The notes below the pieces were generated by a model. That model had not been told where the DNA came from. It did no database searches and saw only the letters and a program-made list of their open reading frames with translations. 64,000 bases of DNA from Bacteroidales bacterium. Its GTDB lineage: Bacteria; Bacteroidota; Bacteroidia; Bacteroidales; UBA932. Location: positions 31,106 to 95,105 of the forward strand of contig JAKSJQ010000002.1 of NCBI GenBank assembly GCA_024402115.1, written 5' to 3'. The translations under genes and the position numbers were made by a program. Shown one piece after another: positions 35,506 through 43,873 of the stretch; within the stretch, counting starts at the first letter, position 1; each line of letters opens with the position of its first letter.

Positions 35506-36471
35506 ATGAAAAGGTCAATCATCATCCTCTTTGCCGTCATGCTCAGCAGCGCGGCATTCGCACAGACAACGGACCTCAGGGTGGCAGCCACTTCCGAGGC
35601 GGCACTTGCATTCTCCCGTATCGGACACAGCCCGGTGGCGGAAGCGATGGGAGGAGCCGGTCTTCTCTCCACTGCTTCAACCGCTTGGGCATCGTACTAC
35701 AACCCTGCGGCGGTGACTTTCGCACACAGGACTGCGGACTTCGCCGTCTCATACAACACTTGGCGTCCGTCGTCAAGCAACTATATCAACCTCGGCGGCT
35801 CGTATAAGATAGGTGAGAAGGTCGGTATCACGGCCGGCGCTACTCTCGGCATGGGCAAGACCATGGCACTCACCGATGATTTCGGCAGCGAGGCAGGACA
35901 GTTCCGTCCTATGGACTACCAGTTCAATCTCGGCGCAGCGTATCGCTTCGTGGAGTGGGTTTCCGTGGGCGCGAACGTGAAGTATGTCGGTCAGAAACTC
36001 TTCACCGACGTGCGCCAGGGCACTGTGGCTGCCGACGTCTTCTTCATGGGCGAGTACAAAGGTATCAAGGCTACCGTCGGATTCAACAGCCTCGGAGGTC
36101 GCGTAAAGGACCTTGCAGGCAGGCGTTGGAACATCCCGTCATCACTGAGCTTCGCGGCCGGATATGAGACCGTTCTGTGGGGTGCTCACGGCATCGAGGC
36201 AGAACTGCGTGGCGACTATTACTTCATCGAGGACAAGGCTGTCGTGAACAATCCGTTCTGTCTTTCGATGGGTGCTGCATATTCGTTCAAGTTCATAACT
36301 GCGCGACTCGGATACCACTACGGCGCCGAGAGCTCAGTCATGCCAAGCTTCGGCGCCGCGGGTCTTACTCTGCGCATAGCAGATATCCATATCGATGCGA
36401 TGTACTACATCGCAAAGGAAGGAAGCCCGTTGAAGAACAATCTGTCCTTCGGACTGGGCTATTCCTTCTAG
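35506..36471 (+). CDS. PorV/PorQ-like outer-membrane beta-barrel protein
   Basis: The 321-residue protein has a signal peptide (MKRSIIILFAVMLSSAAFAQ) and the FadL-like start of PorV/PorQ proteins, EAMGGAGLLSTASTAWASYYNPAAVTF (about residues 45-71), followed by beta-barrel strands and a final LSFGLGYSF. PorV shuttles T9SS cargo and PorQ is its homologue in the attachment complex. It directly follows a gene whose product carries a T9SS sorting domain, which supports a T9SS link. The gene overlaps the convergent aldo/keto reductase by 4 bp. Confidence 0.75.
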   Translation: MKRSIIILFAVMLSSAAFAQTTDLRVAATSEAALAFSRIGHSPVAEAMGGAGLLSTASTAWASYYNPAAVTFAHRTADFAVSYNTWRPSSSNYINLGGSYKIGEKVGITAGATLGMGKTMALTDDFGSEAGQFRPMDYQFNLGAAYRFVEWVSVGANVKYVGQKLFTDVRQGTVAADVFFMGEYKGIKATVGFNSLGGRVKDLAGRRWNIPSSLSFAAGYETVLWGAHGIEAELRGDYYFIEDKAVVNNPFCLSMGAAYSFKFITARLGYHYGAESSVMPSFGAAGLTLRIADIHIDAMYYIAKEGSPLKNNLSFGLGYSF

Positions 36472-37802
36472 AAAGTCTTCTTGAGATTATTCACATATCT
36501 GTCGATCCTCTGCAGCTCGCGTGGGATCCTGATATGCTGTGGGCAGTGTGACATACACTCCTCGCAACCTACGCAGTGGTCTGCCTGGCGTACCTTCTCG
36601 AGGGTGCGGTCATAGCTGATGAGGTAAGCACGGCGAGCCTTGCGGAACTCCTTCTGCTCTGGGGTTGCGTTCTCGAGATCCACGACGTTACCTTCGTTGA
36701 CGCACTTGTTGTAGTGAGCGAAGATTGCAGGGATGTCGATACCGTAAGGACAAGGCATGCAGTACTTGCAGCCGGTGCAGCTGATGGTAGGATACTCCTT
36801 CATGAGGCTTGCCTGTGACTCGAGGAAGTCGAGCTCCTCGTCGGTAAGAGGCACGAGTGGGCAGAAGCTCTTGAGGTTGTCCTCGAGATGCTCCCTGTAG
36901 GTCATACCTGAAAGGGTCACGAGCACGTTAGGATGAGTACCGCAGAAGCGGAAAGCCCATGATGCGACGCTCCTGCCAGGCTCACGCTCCATGAAGCGCT
37001 CTGCGATGGCGTCAGGAACGGTTGCGAGCGCACCTCCGAGAAGAGGCTCCATGATCACTACAGGAATGCCACGCTTGGTGAGCTCCTCGTACATGTACTT
37101 GGCCTTTGCCTCACGGGTCTGGTGGGTCCAGTCGGAATAGTTCATCTGGATCTGCACGAAGTCCCAGTGGTACTGCTCATGATATTTCATCATCTCGTCG
37201 AAACCTGAAGCAGGGCCGTGGAAAGAGAATCCGAGGTTGCGGATTCTTCCCGCCTTGCGCTCCTCGAGGAGATATTCCATCATGCCGTTGTCGACGAACC
37301 TCTGCTTGAACACAGCCTCGCCGCTGACAGAGTGGAGGAGGTAGTAGTCAAGATAGTCGGTCTGGAAGTTCTCGAGCGACTTCTTGTACATGAGGATGGA
37401 GTTCTCCTTGGTCCAGTTGCTGAAGTTGGAGAGCTTGGTCGCGATGTAGTAGCTGTTGCGTGGATGCCTTGCAAGCGCGAGGCCGGTTGCCTGCTCGCTC
37501 TGTCCCTGGAGATATACAGGAGACGAGTCGAAGTAGTTGATACCTGCCTCGATTGCGCGGTCCACGAGTTCGTTGACGCTGTCCTGATCGATGATGTCCT
37601 TTCCGTCGGCATCCTTGATCATCTGCCAGCGCATGGTTCCATAACCGAGGAGACTGCACTTGTCTCCGGTGTTGGGGTTGGTGCGGTAGGTCATCTCGCC
37701 GAGCTTGGTGTCGGCGGTGACAGTCTTGTTATTTGTGCATGCTGCAAGGCCGAAAGCCGCTGCTCCGGCGCCTGCGCTCTTGATGAAATCTCTTCTGTCC
37801 AT
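36468..37802 (-). CDS. Tat-exported aldo/keto reductase with C-terminal ferredoxin domain
   Basis: The 444-residue protein has a twin-arginine signal (MDRRDFIKSAGAGAAAFGLAAC, also with a lipobox-like Cys), an aldo/keto reductase barrel (LGYGTMRW; INYFDSSPVYLQGQSE with the catalytic Asp and Tyr region; ATKLSNFSNW; DYLDYYLLHSV; SFHGPASGFDEMM) and two [4Fe-4S] motifs at the end (CTGCKYCMPCP and CVGCEECMSHCP). Such enzymes probably receive electrons through the clusters. ATG 37802 is preferred over 37829 because the Tat motif starts there. The membrane polyferredoxin gene 4 bp upstream is the likely electron donor. Confidence 0.85.
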   Translation of the reverse strand: MDRRDFIKSAGAGAAAFGLAACTNNKTVTADTKLGEMTYRTNPNTGDKCSLLGYGTMRWQMIKDADGKDIIDQDSVNELVDRAIEAGINYFDSSPVYLQGQSEQATGLALARHPRNSYYIATKLSNFSNWTKENSILMYKKSLENFQTDYLDYYLLHSVSGEAVFKQRFVDNGMMEYLLEERKAGRIRNLGFSFHGPASGFDEMMKYHEQYHWDFVQIQMNYSDWTHQTREAKAKYMYEELTKRGIPVVIMEPLLGGALATVPDAIAERFMEREPGRSVASWAFRFCGTHPNVLVTLSGMTYREHLEDNLKSFCPLVPLTDEELDFLESQASLMKEYPTISCTGCKYCMPCPYGIDIPAIFAHYNKCVNEGNVVDLENATPEQKEFRKARRAYLISYDRTLEKVRQADHCVGCEECMSHCPQHIRIPRELQRIDRYVNNLKKTF

Positions 37803-37806
37803 AGTA

Positions 37807-39306
37807 CTAGATGCTTCTGTGTACTTCATGTCCTTCTACATGGATTGCTGAGAGAGGGCGTGCAGGACATACATATTCACACGCTCCACAACCGATGCAA
37901 CGCTCTGGATTCACGCTTGGAATCCTTACGTCTGATCCTTCTTCCTTGACCATCTTGATGGCGCCGGCAGGGCAGTGACGTGCGCAGTTGCCGCAGTTCA
38001 CGCCGTCGTTGTTGGCGATGCAGAGGAAGAGGTCGACCTCTGCGTGTCCAACCTGGATGGCGGTCTTCTCCTCTGGGGTGATCTTCACGATCGCGCCAGC
38101 TGGGCAGACCTCCGAGCACCTGGTACATTCAGGACGGCAGTAGCCGCGCTCGTATGACATTTCAGGCTGCATGAGGCTCTTGAGTGAAGTCGAAGGGCGG
38201 AGGACGTTGTTAGGGCACACGCTCACGCAGAGCTGACATCCTGTACAGTGCTGTGCGAGGTGCTTGAGTCCGGTGGCGCCGGCAGGGACGATATGTGTCT
38301 CCCTCTCAGGGATGATCTTGCCGGTCACTGCTGCGAGACCTCCGTCGACCTTCATGTCCTGGGCCTTCGCTGCTGCGGTTCCGAGTGCGAATGCGGAACC
38401 CATCATGAAAGCACGGCGTCCTGCGTCTGCTGCGCCGGCCTTCTCTGCCTTTGCGGGAGCGGGCTCGCTGTTCTTCTTACCGTAGCGGAAGCTGTAGGTG
38501 ATGGCCTTGGACTTGCATGACTCGATGCAGTTCATGCAGTCCACGCAGCGGCTGTAGTCGATCTCGTGGTTCTTGGTGTCGATGCAGGATGCCTTGCACT
38601 GCTTGCCGCAGAGGCCGCAGTTCACGCACTTGCTCTCATTGATCACAGGCCCGAAGAGTGAGAACTTCGAGATGAGTCCGAGAGTGGTTCCTACAGGACA
38701 GATGGTGTTGCAGTAGGTACGTCCGTTCTTCCATGCGAGGATGACCACTGCCACGAGGGTCACGAGCGCGATGATGAAGGTAGGGAGGCTCCTGAGCCAT
38801 ACTTCCTTGGTGTAGAAGTTATAGCTGTCGAAGTGGGCGTCGATGAGTGCGAGTAGGTTGTTGCCCCATCCGTACATCGGTGCGAAGATGTTGCTGACGA
38901 TGCGTCCGTATGCACTGTATGGTGCAAGGAGGGCGACGAGGCTGCCGAGTCCTGCCACGATGGCGATGATCAGGAGACCGAGCATTCCATAGCGGAGCCA
39001 GCTCTTGGCGGGCGAATAGCTGAAGCGGTAGCGATTTTTCTTCTTACCCTTACCGTGGATCCAGGAAACGATGTCCTGGAAAACTCCCATCGGGCAGATT
39101 ACGGAGCAGTAGACACGTCCGCACACGAGGGTGAGAAGGACTAGGGCTACGATGACTCCGAAATTGAGGGCAAGGACGGCAGGAAGGAACTGGACCTTCG
39201 CCATCCATCCGAGCCACGCATGCAATGTTCCTGTGAAATCAAGGAACAGGGCGGTCACTCCTACCCAGAAAAGGGCTGCGAGGACGATGCGGATTTTACG
39301 TAACAT
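37807..39306 (-). CDS. NapH/NapG-like membrane polyferredoxin
   Basis: The 499-residue protein starts with membrane segments and two NapH-type motifs (CGRVYCSVICPMGVFQD, about residues 62-78; CNTICPVGTTLG), followed by ferredoxin motifs CVNCGLCGKQC and CVDCMNCIESC. Around residue 290 is an internal twin-arginine-like stretch (GRRAFMMGSAFALGTAAA) and then four more Fe-S motifs ending CIGCGACEYVCP. It looks like NapH joined to a NapG/MauM-like ferredoxin. It probably moves electrons from the quinone pool or cytosol to the periplasmic aldo/keto reductase encoded next door. Confidence 0.8.
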   Translation of the reverse strand: MLRKIRIVLAALFWVGVTALFLDFTGTLHAWLGWMAKVQFLPAVLALNFGVIVALVLLTLVCGRVYCSVICPMGVFQDIVSWIHGKGKKKNRYRFSYSPAKSWLRYGMLGLLIIAIVAGLGSLVALLAPYSAYGRIVSNIFAPMYGWGNNLLALIDAHFDSYNFYTKEVWLRSLPTFIIALVTLVAVVILAWKNGRTYCNTICPVGTTLGLISKFSLFGPVINESKCVNCGLCGKQCKASCIDTKNHEIDYSRCVDCMNCIESCKSKAITYSFRYGKKNSEPAPAKAEKAGAADAGRRAFMMGSAFALGTAAAKAQDMKVDGGLAAVTGKIIPERETHIVPAGATGLKHLAQHCTGCQLCVSVCPNNVLRPSTSLKSLMQPEMSYERGYCRPECTRCSEVCPAGAIVKITPEEKTAIQVGHAEVDLFLCIANNDGVNCGNCARHCPAGAIKMVKEEGSDVRIPSVNPERCIGCGACEYVCPARPLSAIHVEGHEVHRSI

Positions 39307-39321
39307 AGGTGGTTGATTAAT

Positions 39322-40416
39322 TTACTTAGGTGCAATCTTATAAAGGAAGGCGGCCACGAAGGTGTAAACGATGTTTGGTATCCATAGCGCCATTCCCGGT
39401 GACATTCCTCCGGCATACACGAACATCTCACTGAACTTCAGGAAGAGGATGTAGGTGAAGGCGAGTGCGATTCCGATTCCGATGTTCCATCCTATGCCGC
39501 CTCTCTTCTTCTTAGAGGAGAGGGATACACCCATGATGGTGAGGATGAATGCCGAGAAAGGAAGCGCGATTCTCGTATGTTTCTCGATCAGGGTCTGGCG
39601 CACGTTCGCGTCGCCCCTGAGCCGCTGGGTCTCGATGAGCTTGTTCAGTTTCTGCTGCGGAAGCGTCGATACTGTCTTCTTGTCCCTGTAGAAGTCGGCC
39701 ACCTCAAGGTTGAGGACGGTGTCGATCTGAGCTCCGCTGGTGATCTTGTCGTCGAGGTTCTCGCCGTAGTCGCGGATGAAGTAGTCCTTCAGGGTCCAGC
39801 AGCACTTGGTGCTGTCGTATACCGCGGTCTCTGCCGAGAGCTTTGACACGAGCTGGTTGTCCTCGATCTGCTCGATGGTCATCTTGTACGCCGTGTTGTT
39901 CCAGCTGCTGAAGGACTCTACGTAGATGAACTGGCCCGGAGAAGTCTGGTAGTGGACGTCCCTCGAGGTGAATGACTGCGAACCGCTGACATACTTCTGC
40001 TCGAACGGTATTCGAGTCGCGTTGGCCCTCGGGATGACCCAGAGGTTGAGGCAGAGGGAGATGACGAAGATGATGAATGCGGAGAATATGTACGGAACCA
40101 TCATCCTGTGGTAGCTGATGCCGCAGGAGAGTATGGCCACGATCTCGGTGTTGGCGGCGAGCTTCGAGGTGAAGAATATGACGGTGATGAACACGAACAG
40201 AGGACTGAACATGTTCATGAAGTAAGGTACGAAGTTGAGGTAGTAGTCGACGACGATGGCCTTCAGCGGGGCTGAGTTGGACACGAAATCGTCGATTTTC
40301 TCGCTGATGTCGAAGATGATGACGATGCCGATGATGAGGATGAGCGACACGAAGAAGGTCGAGATGAACTTCTTCACTATGTACTTGTCCAATATCTTCG
40401 GTCTGAGGTCTATCAT
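39322..40416 (-). CDS. lptG: LptG/LptF-family lipopolysaccharide export permease
   Basis: The 364-residue protein has the YjgP/YjgQ layout: three N-terminal membrane helices (IVKKFISTFFVSLILIIGIVIIFD; FVITVIFFTSKLAANTEIVAILSCGISYHRMMVPY), a central periplasmic beta-jellyroll, and three C-terminal helices (HTRIALPFSAFILTIMGVSLSS; GGMSPGMALWIPNIVYTFVAAFL). It would pair with an LptF in the LptB2FG complex, and an LptF-like domain is encoded at 49840-48419. It lies 3 bp after tgt, a common tgt-lptG order in Bacteroidota. Confidence 0.9.
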   Translation of the reverse strand: MIDLRPKILDKYIVKKFISTFFVSLILIIGIVIIFDISEKIDDFVSNSAPLKAIVVDYYLNFVPYFMNMFSPLFVFITVIFFTSKLAANTEIVAILSCGISYHRMMVPYIFSAFIIFVISLCLNLWVIPRANATRIPFEQKYVSGSQSFTSRDVHYQTSPGQFIYVESFSSWNNTAYKMTIEQIEDNQLVSKLSAETAVYDSTKCCWTLKDYFIRDYGENLDDKITSGAQIDTVLNLEVADFYRDKKTVSTLPQQKLNKLIETQRLRGDANVRQTLIEKHTRIALPFSAFILTIMGVSLSSKKKRGGIGWNIGIGIALAFTYILFLKFSEMFVYAGGMSPGMALWIPNIVYTFVAAFLYKIAPK

Positions 40417-40419
40417 GGT

Positions 40420-41550
40420 CTAGAGTCTCTGAGATATTCTCTTAACGGTCACTTCCTTCCACTGCGCGAAGTCTCCGGCCTTGATGTGCTTGCGTGCTTC
40501 GCGGACGAGGTCGAGGTAGAAGGCGAGGTTGTGCTCGCTGGCAATCTGTGCCGCGAACATCTCGCCGGCTATGAAGAGGTGACGTACGTATGCCTTGCTG
40601 TAGGTGTGGTCGACGAATGAGCTTCCCTTAGGGTCGAGTTCGCTGAAGTCGTCCGCCCACTTCTTGTTCCTCATGTTCATGATGCCGTCCCAGGTGAAGA
40701 GCATGCCGTTGCGGCCGTTTCGGGTAGGCATCACGCAGTCGAACATGTCTATGCCCCTTGCGATGGCCTCAAGGAGGTTTGCAGGAGTGCCCACTCCCAT
40801 CAGGTAGCGTGCCTTGTCCTGCGGGATGACAGGGTTGAGGGTCTCTATCATCTCGTACATCTGCTCGGTAGGCTCACCGACGGCGAGTCCTCCGATTGCG
40901 ATTGCAGCGTCTGCATATTCGAGCGCATGCTCTGCTGCCTCCACGCGGAGGGCAGGGTAGACGCAACCCTGGATGATAGGGAGGAAGGCCTGGCTGTAGT
41001 CGTAGAGAGGCTCGGTCTCATGGAAGCGCTTCGAGAAACGCTCGAGCCAATTCTGGGTAAGCTTGAGCGACTTCTTTGCGTAGTTGTAGTCCGCGTCTCC
41101 CGGGCAGCACTCGTCGAAAGCCATGATGATGTCGGCACCGATGGCTCTCTGGGTGTCCACGTTGTTCTCCGGAGTGAATGTGTGTCTCGAACCGTCGATG
41201 TGGCTCTGGAAGGTACATCCTTCGGGAGTGATCTTGCGTATGCCGGTCAGCGAGAATACCTGGAATCCGCCGCTGTCGGTGAGGATAGGACGGTCCCATG
41301 ACTCGAACTTGTGGAGTCCTCCGACCTTCTTGAGCAGGTCGAGTCCCGGACGCAGGTAGAGGTGGTATGTGTTGCCGAGTATGATCTCGGCCTTTATGTC
41401 TTCCTTGAGGTCGCGATGGTACACTCCCTTTACCGATCCGACGGTGCCGACAGGCATGAAGATCGGGGTCTCGATCTTGCCGTGGTCCGTGGTCAGTATT
41501 CCGCATCTTGCGGAGCTGTTGGGGTCTTTTGCGGTCAATTCGAATGTCAT
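40420..41550 (-). CDS. tgt: tRNA-guanine transglycosylase
   Basis: The 376-residue enzyme exchanges guanine 34 for preQ1 in queuosine tRNAs. It has ILTDSGGFQVFSL with the catalytic Asp region, GGLAVGEP, MGVGTPANLLEAIARGIDMFDCVMPTRNGRNG, and EHNLAFYLDLVREAR. The usual zinc ligands CxCxxC after LDP are missing: the segment reads LDPKGSSFVDHTYSKAYVRHLF, although the later His is kept. This may be a lineage trait. It leads the minus operon tgt-lptG-polyferredoxin-reductase from a -7 box at 41584-41577. Confidence 0.93.
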   Translation of the reverse strand: MTFELTAKDPNSSARCGILTTDHGKIETPIFMPVGTVGSVKGVYHRDLKEDIKAEIILGNTYHLYLRPGLDLLKKVGGLHKFESWDRPILTDSGGFQVFSLTGIRKITPEGCTFQSHIDGSRHTFTPENNVDTQRAIGADIIMAFDECCPGDADYNYAKKSLKLTQNWLERFSKRFHETEPLYDYSQAFLPIIQGCVYPALRVEAAEHALEYADAAIAIGGLAVGEPTEQMYEMIETLNPVIPQDKARYLMGVGTPANLLEAIARGIDMFDCVMPTRNGRNGMLFTWDGIMNMRNKKWADDFSELDPKGSSFVDHTYSKAYVRHLFIAGEMFAAQIASEHNLAFYLDLVREARKHIKAGDFAQWKEVTVKRISQRL

Positions 41551-41576
41551 GGTGTATTCGCGATTATTTCAATCTT

Positions 41577-41584
41577 CAAAGATA
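41577..41584 (-). promoter_or_regulatory. -7 promoter box for the tgt operon
   Basis: TATCTTTG on the minus strand, 27 nt upstream of ATG 41550, facing away from the box at 41607-41614. Confidence 0.65.
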
Positions 41585-41606
41585 AGAAAGTTTGACGGAT
41601 TTCGCT

Positions 41607-41614
41607 TATCTTTG
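41607..41614 (+). promoter_or_regulatory. -7 promoter box for the nucleoside transporter gene
   Basis: TATCTTTG, 43 nt upstream of ATG 41657. Confidence 0.65.
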
Positions 41615-41656
41615 CCATCCCATAACCAATCGAATTAACATTAAAATCATATAAGA

Positions 41657-43081
41657 ATGAAGAATTCGAACATTACGCTCCGTCTTATCGTGATGAACTT
41701 TATCGAGTTCGCAGTTTGGGGAGCATATCTTACCTCAATGGGAAGCTTCCTTGCCAGCGCAGGACTCGGTGCCCAGATCTGGCTTTTCTTTGCTACCCAG
41801 GGTTTCGTATCCATCTTCATGCCTGCGCTCATGGGTATCGTTGCAGACAAGTGGATGCCGGCTCAGAGAGTGCTTTCTCTCTGCCATGGACTTGCAGGTC
41901 TCTTTATGCTGGCAGCAGGCTTCTACGCCATGTCTAACGGCTCGTTCATCGAGATTCCAGACGTGCATTTCCCTGGCAAGATGGCGACAGTCTACCAGGC
42001 TTCAGCCAGCTTCCAGTTCTCTATGTTCTATGTCCTCTACCTGCTCAGCGTTGCTTTCTTCATGCCTACCATCGCTATCTCGAATTCAGTGGCATACCAT
42101 GCGCTCGAGTCTGCCGGTAAGGACACCGTCAAGGCTTTCCCTCCTATCCGCGTGTTCGGTACGGTAGGTTTCATCATCTCGATGCTCTTCGTGAACTTCG
42201 TGAAGAACGGCCACGGCGTACAGTTCCAGCACTCTTATGATCAGTTCTTCGTTTCCGGAATCCTCGGAGTGGTGCTCTGCGTCTATGCACTCACGATGCC
42301 TAACTGCCCTTGCAAGCCAAAGAGCGAAGGTGACCAGTCTCTCGCAGAGTCTCTTGGCCTTTCTGCATTCAAGCTTTTCAAGGACAAGCAGTTCGCAATT
42401 TTCTTCATCTTCTCGATGCTCCTCGGTGCTTCTCTCCAGATCACCAACGGATATGCGAATACCTTCATCACTTCGTTCCAGCACAGCGCTGATCCTGCAA
42501 TCGCAGGCTCATGGGGTGCTCGCAACGCGAATGCACTCATCTCCCTCAGCCAGCTTTCGGAGACTCTCTGCATCCTTCTCATCCCATTCTGCATGAAGAA
42601 GTTCGGAATCAAGAACGTGATGCTCATCGCCATGTTCGCATGGGTGTTCCGCTTCGGTTTCTTCGGTCTCGGCAACCCTGGAATGAGCGGCCTCTGGCTT
42701 TTCGTCCTCAGCTGCATCGTATATGGTGTCGCTTTCGACTTCTTCAATATCTCAGGTTCACTCTACGTTAACGAGAATACAGACAAGAGCATCCGTTCTT
42801 CGGCTCAGGGTCTCTTCATGCTCATGACCAACGGTCTCGGTGCTTCAATCGGTACCTGGGCAGCAGGTAGGGTGGTGAATGCTCTCGTTTATAACCCACA
42901 GGCCGCAGCTAAGGCTGCCGCACTTGAGCAGGGCCTCGACGAGGCTGCAGCCCATGTCGCTGAGGTATCAGCAGGCAACTGGCAGCTCACTTGGTACATC
43001 TTTGCAGCATACGCTCTCGTAGTGGGCATACTCTTCGCGATTCTCTTCAAGGATCCGACCAAGAAGGCTGTCACTGAGTAG
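41657..43081 (+). CDS. NupG-type nucleoside:H+ symporter (MFS)
   Basis: The 474-residue protein has twelve hydrophobic segments and NupG-family features: LRLIVMNFIEFAVWGAYLTSMGSFL at the start, GIVADKWMPAQRVLSLCHGLAG, FPPIRVFGTVGFI and YVNENTDKSIRSSAQGLFMLMTNGLGASIGTWAAG. It would import nucleosides with protons. A short loop near residue 410 is Ala-rich. It is a single gene with its own promoter and terminator. Confidence 0.87.
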   Translation: MKNSNITLRLIVMNFIEFAVWGAYLTSMGSFLASAGLGAQIWLFFATQGFVSIFMPALMGIVADKWMPAQRVLSLCHGLAGLFMLAAGFYAMSNGSFIEIPDVHFPGKMATVYQASASFQFSMFYVLYLLSVAFFMPTIAISNSVAYHALESAGKDTVKAFPPIRVFGTVGFIISMLFVNFVKNGHGVQFQHSYDQFFVSGILGVVLCVYALTMPNCPCKPKSEGDQSLAESLGLSAFKLFKDKQFAIFFIFSMLLGASLQITNGYANTFITSFQHSADPAIAGSWGARNANALISLSQLSETLCILLIPFCMKKFGIKNVMLIAMFAWVFRFGFFGLGNPGMSGLWLFVLSCIVYGVAFDFFNISGSLYVNENTDKSIRSSAQGLFMLMTNGLGASIGTWAAGRVVNALVYNPQAAAKAAALEQGLDEAAAHVAEVSAGNWQLTWYIFAAYALVVGILFAILFKDPTKKAVTE

Positions 43082-43128
43082 TACGTAATGAATTCCCGGT
43101 TTACCGGGCTTCGGATATAGCAATAATG

Positions 43129-43163
43129 ACAGGCCGCGTCCTCACGACGGGGCCTGTTTTTGT
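43129..43163 (+). terminator. Rho-independent terminator after the nucleoside transporter gene
   Basis: ACAGGCC (43129-43135) pairs with GGCCTGT (43151-43157), with an inner CGTC/GACG stem, followed by TTTTTG. Nearby are a CCCGGTTTACCGGG palindrome (43095-43108) and an AGCCGG/CCGGCT hairpin near 43190-43204 that may serve the convergent ssb. Confidence 0.85.
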
Positions 43164-43212
43164 GCTAGCAAGAAATGTGATAATAGCAGCCGGAGACCCG
43201 GCTGTCGTGTGT

Positions 43213-43560
43213 TTAATATCCTGCCTGCATGGTGAGCTGCTCATCGAGGATCTCGATGCTGCTTGCCACCACGTCGTATGAGTATCTCTCGACGCCGTCT
43301 GATCCGGTATACCTGTTGGTCCTGAGCCTTCCGACTACGTGGACCGGAGTTCCTCTGGTCAGGAATTCGAAGTCAGGCATGCCCTTGAGCTTCCATGCTG
43401 TGATGTTGTGCCAGGTGGTCTCGATCACGGCTTCGCCATTCCTGTCCTTGTAGACATAGGTCGTTGCCACCGAAAAGTTTACGACGTTGTTCTCTGTGTT
43501 CTGTGAGAGGCGCACATTACCAATGTTTCCTCTCAGCTCAATCTTGTTCAACTGTTCCAT
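43213..43560 (-). CDS. ssb: Single-stranded DNA-binding protein (short form)
   Basis: The 115-residue protein has the OB fold of SSB: MEQLNKIELRGNIGNVRL, NFSVATTYVYKDRNGEAVIETTWHNITAWKLKG, VHVVGRLRTNRYTG. It ends right after the OB fold (LDEQLTMQAGY) and lacks the acidic tail with the DDDIPF-like tip that recruits repair proteins in full-length SSB. It may be a secondary SSB or one with a different partner surface. No clear -7 box is seen upstream. Confidence 0.92.
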   Translation of the reverse strand: MEQLNKIELRGNIGNVRLSQNTENNVVNFSVATTYVYKDRNGEAVIETTWHNITAWKLKGMPDFEFLTRGTPVHVVGRLRTNRYTGSDGVERYSYDVVASSIEILDEQLTMQAGY

Positions 43561-43873
43561 AAGTTCTCTCTTTTATTGTTCCTTCCCCACATCCTTATGC
43601 GCGCTGTCTTCGGTAGGTACTGTGGCAAAGGAAATGATATAAAATCGGCCTTGCAATAGCCTGGAAGCAGGTTTTCTCTTTTTCGTAGCAAATGAAGAAA
43701 TCTCCATGTCGTAATAAATTCATATCGGCTTTGAATTAAAACGGAGGTTCAAGGATTTTCTTCATCTGCTGAGAAAAAACGAAAACCTCATCATCAGAGT
43801 CATGCTTCTATGGGAGCGGTGCGGCGAAATCATAGATGCTTTTGCCATTTTTGTATTGCTAAAGAAGATTGAT
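43561..43873. other. 313-bp gap with long imperfect inverted repeat
   Basis: No ORF is convincing here. The main feature is an inverted repeat at 43669-43705 and 43753-43788 (left arm AGGTTTTC...ATGAAGAAAT, right arm its near complement, with several mismatches), enclosing about 47 bp. A weak CATTTTTG element at about 43846 could be the promoter of the downstream zinc-finger gene. Confidence 0.6.
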
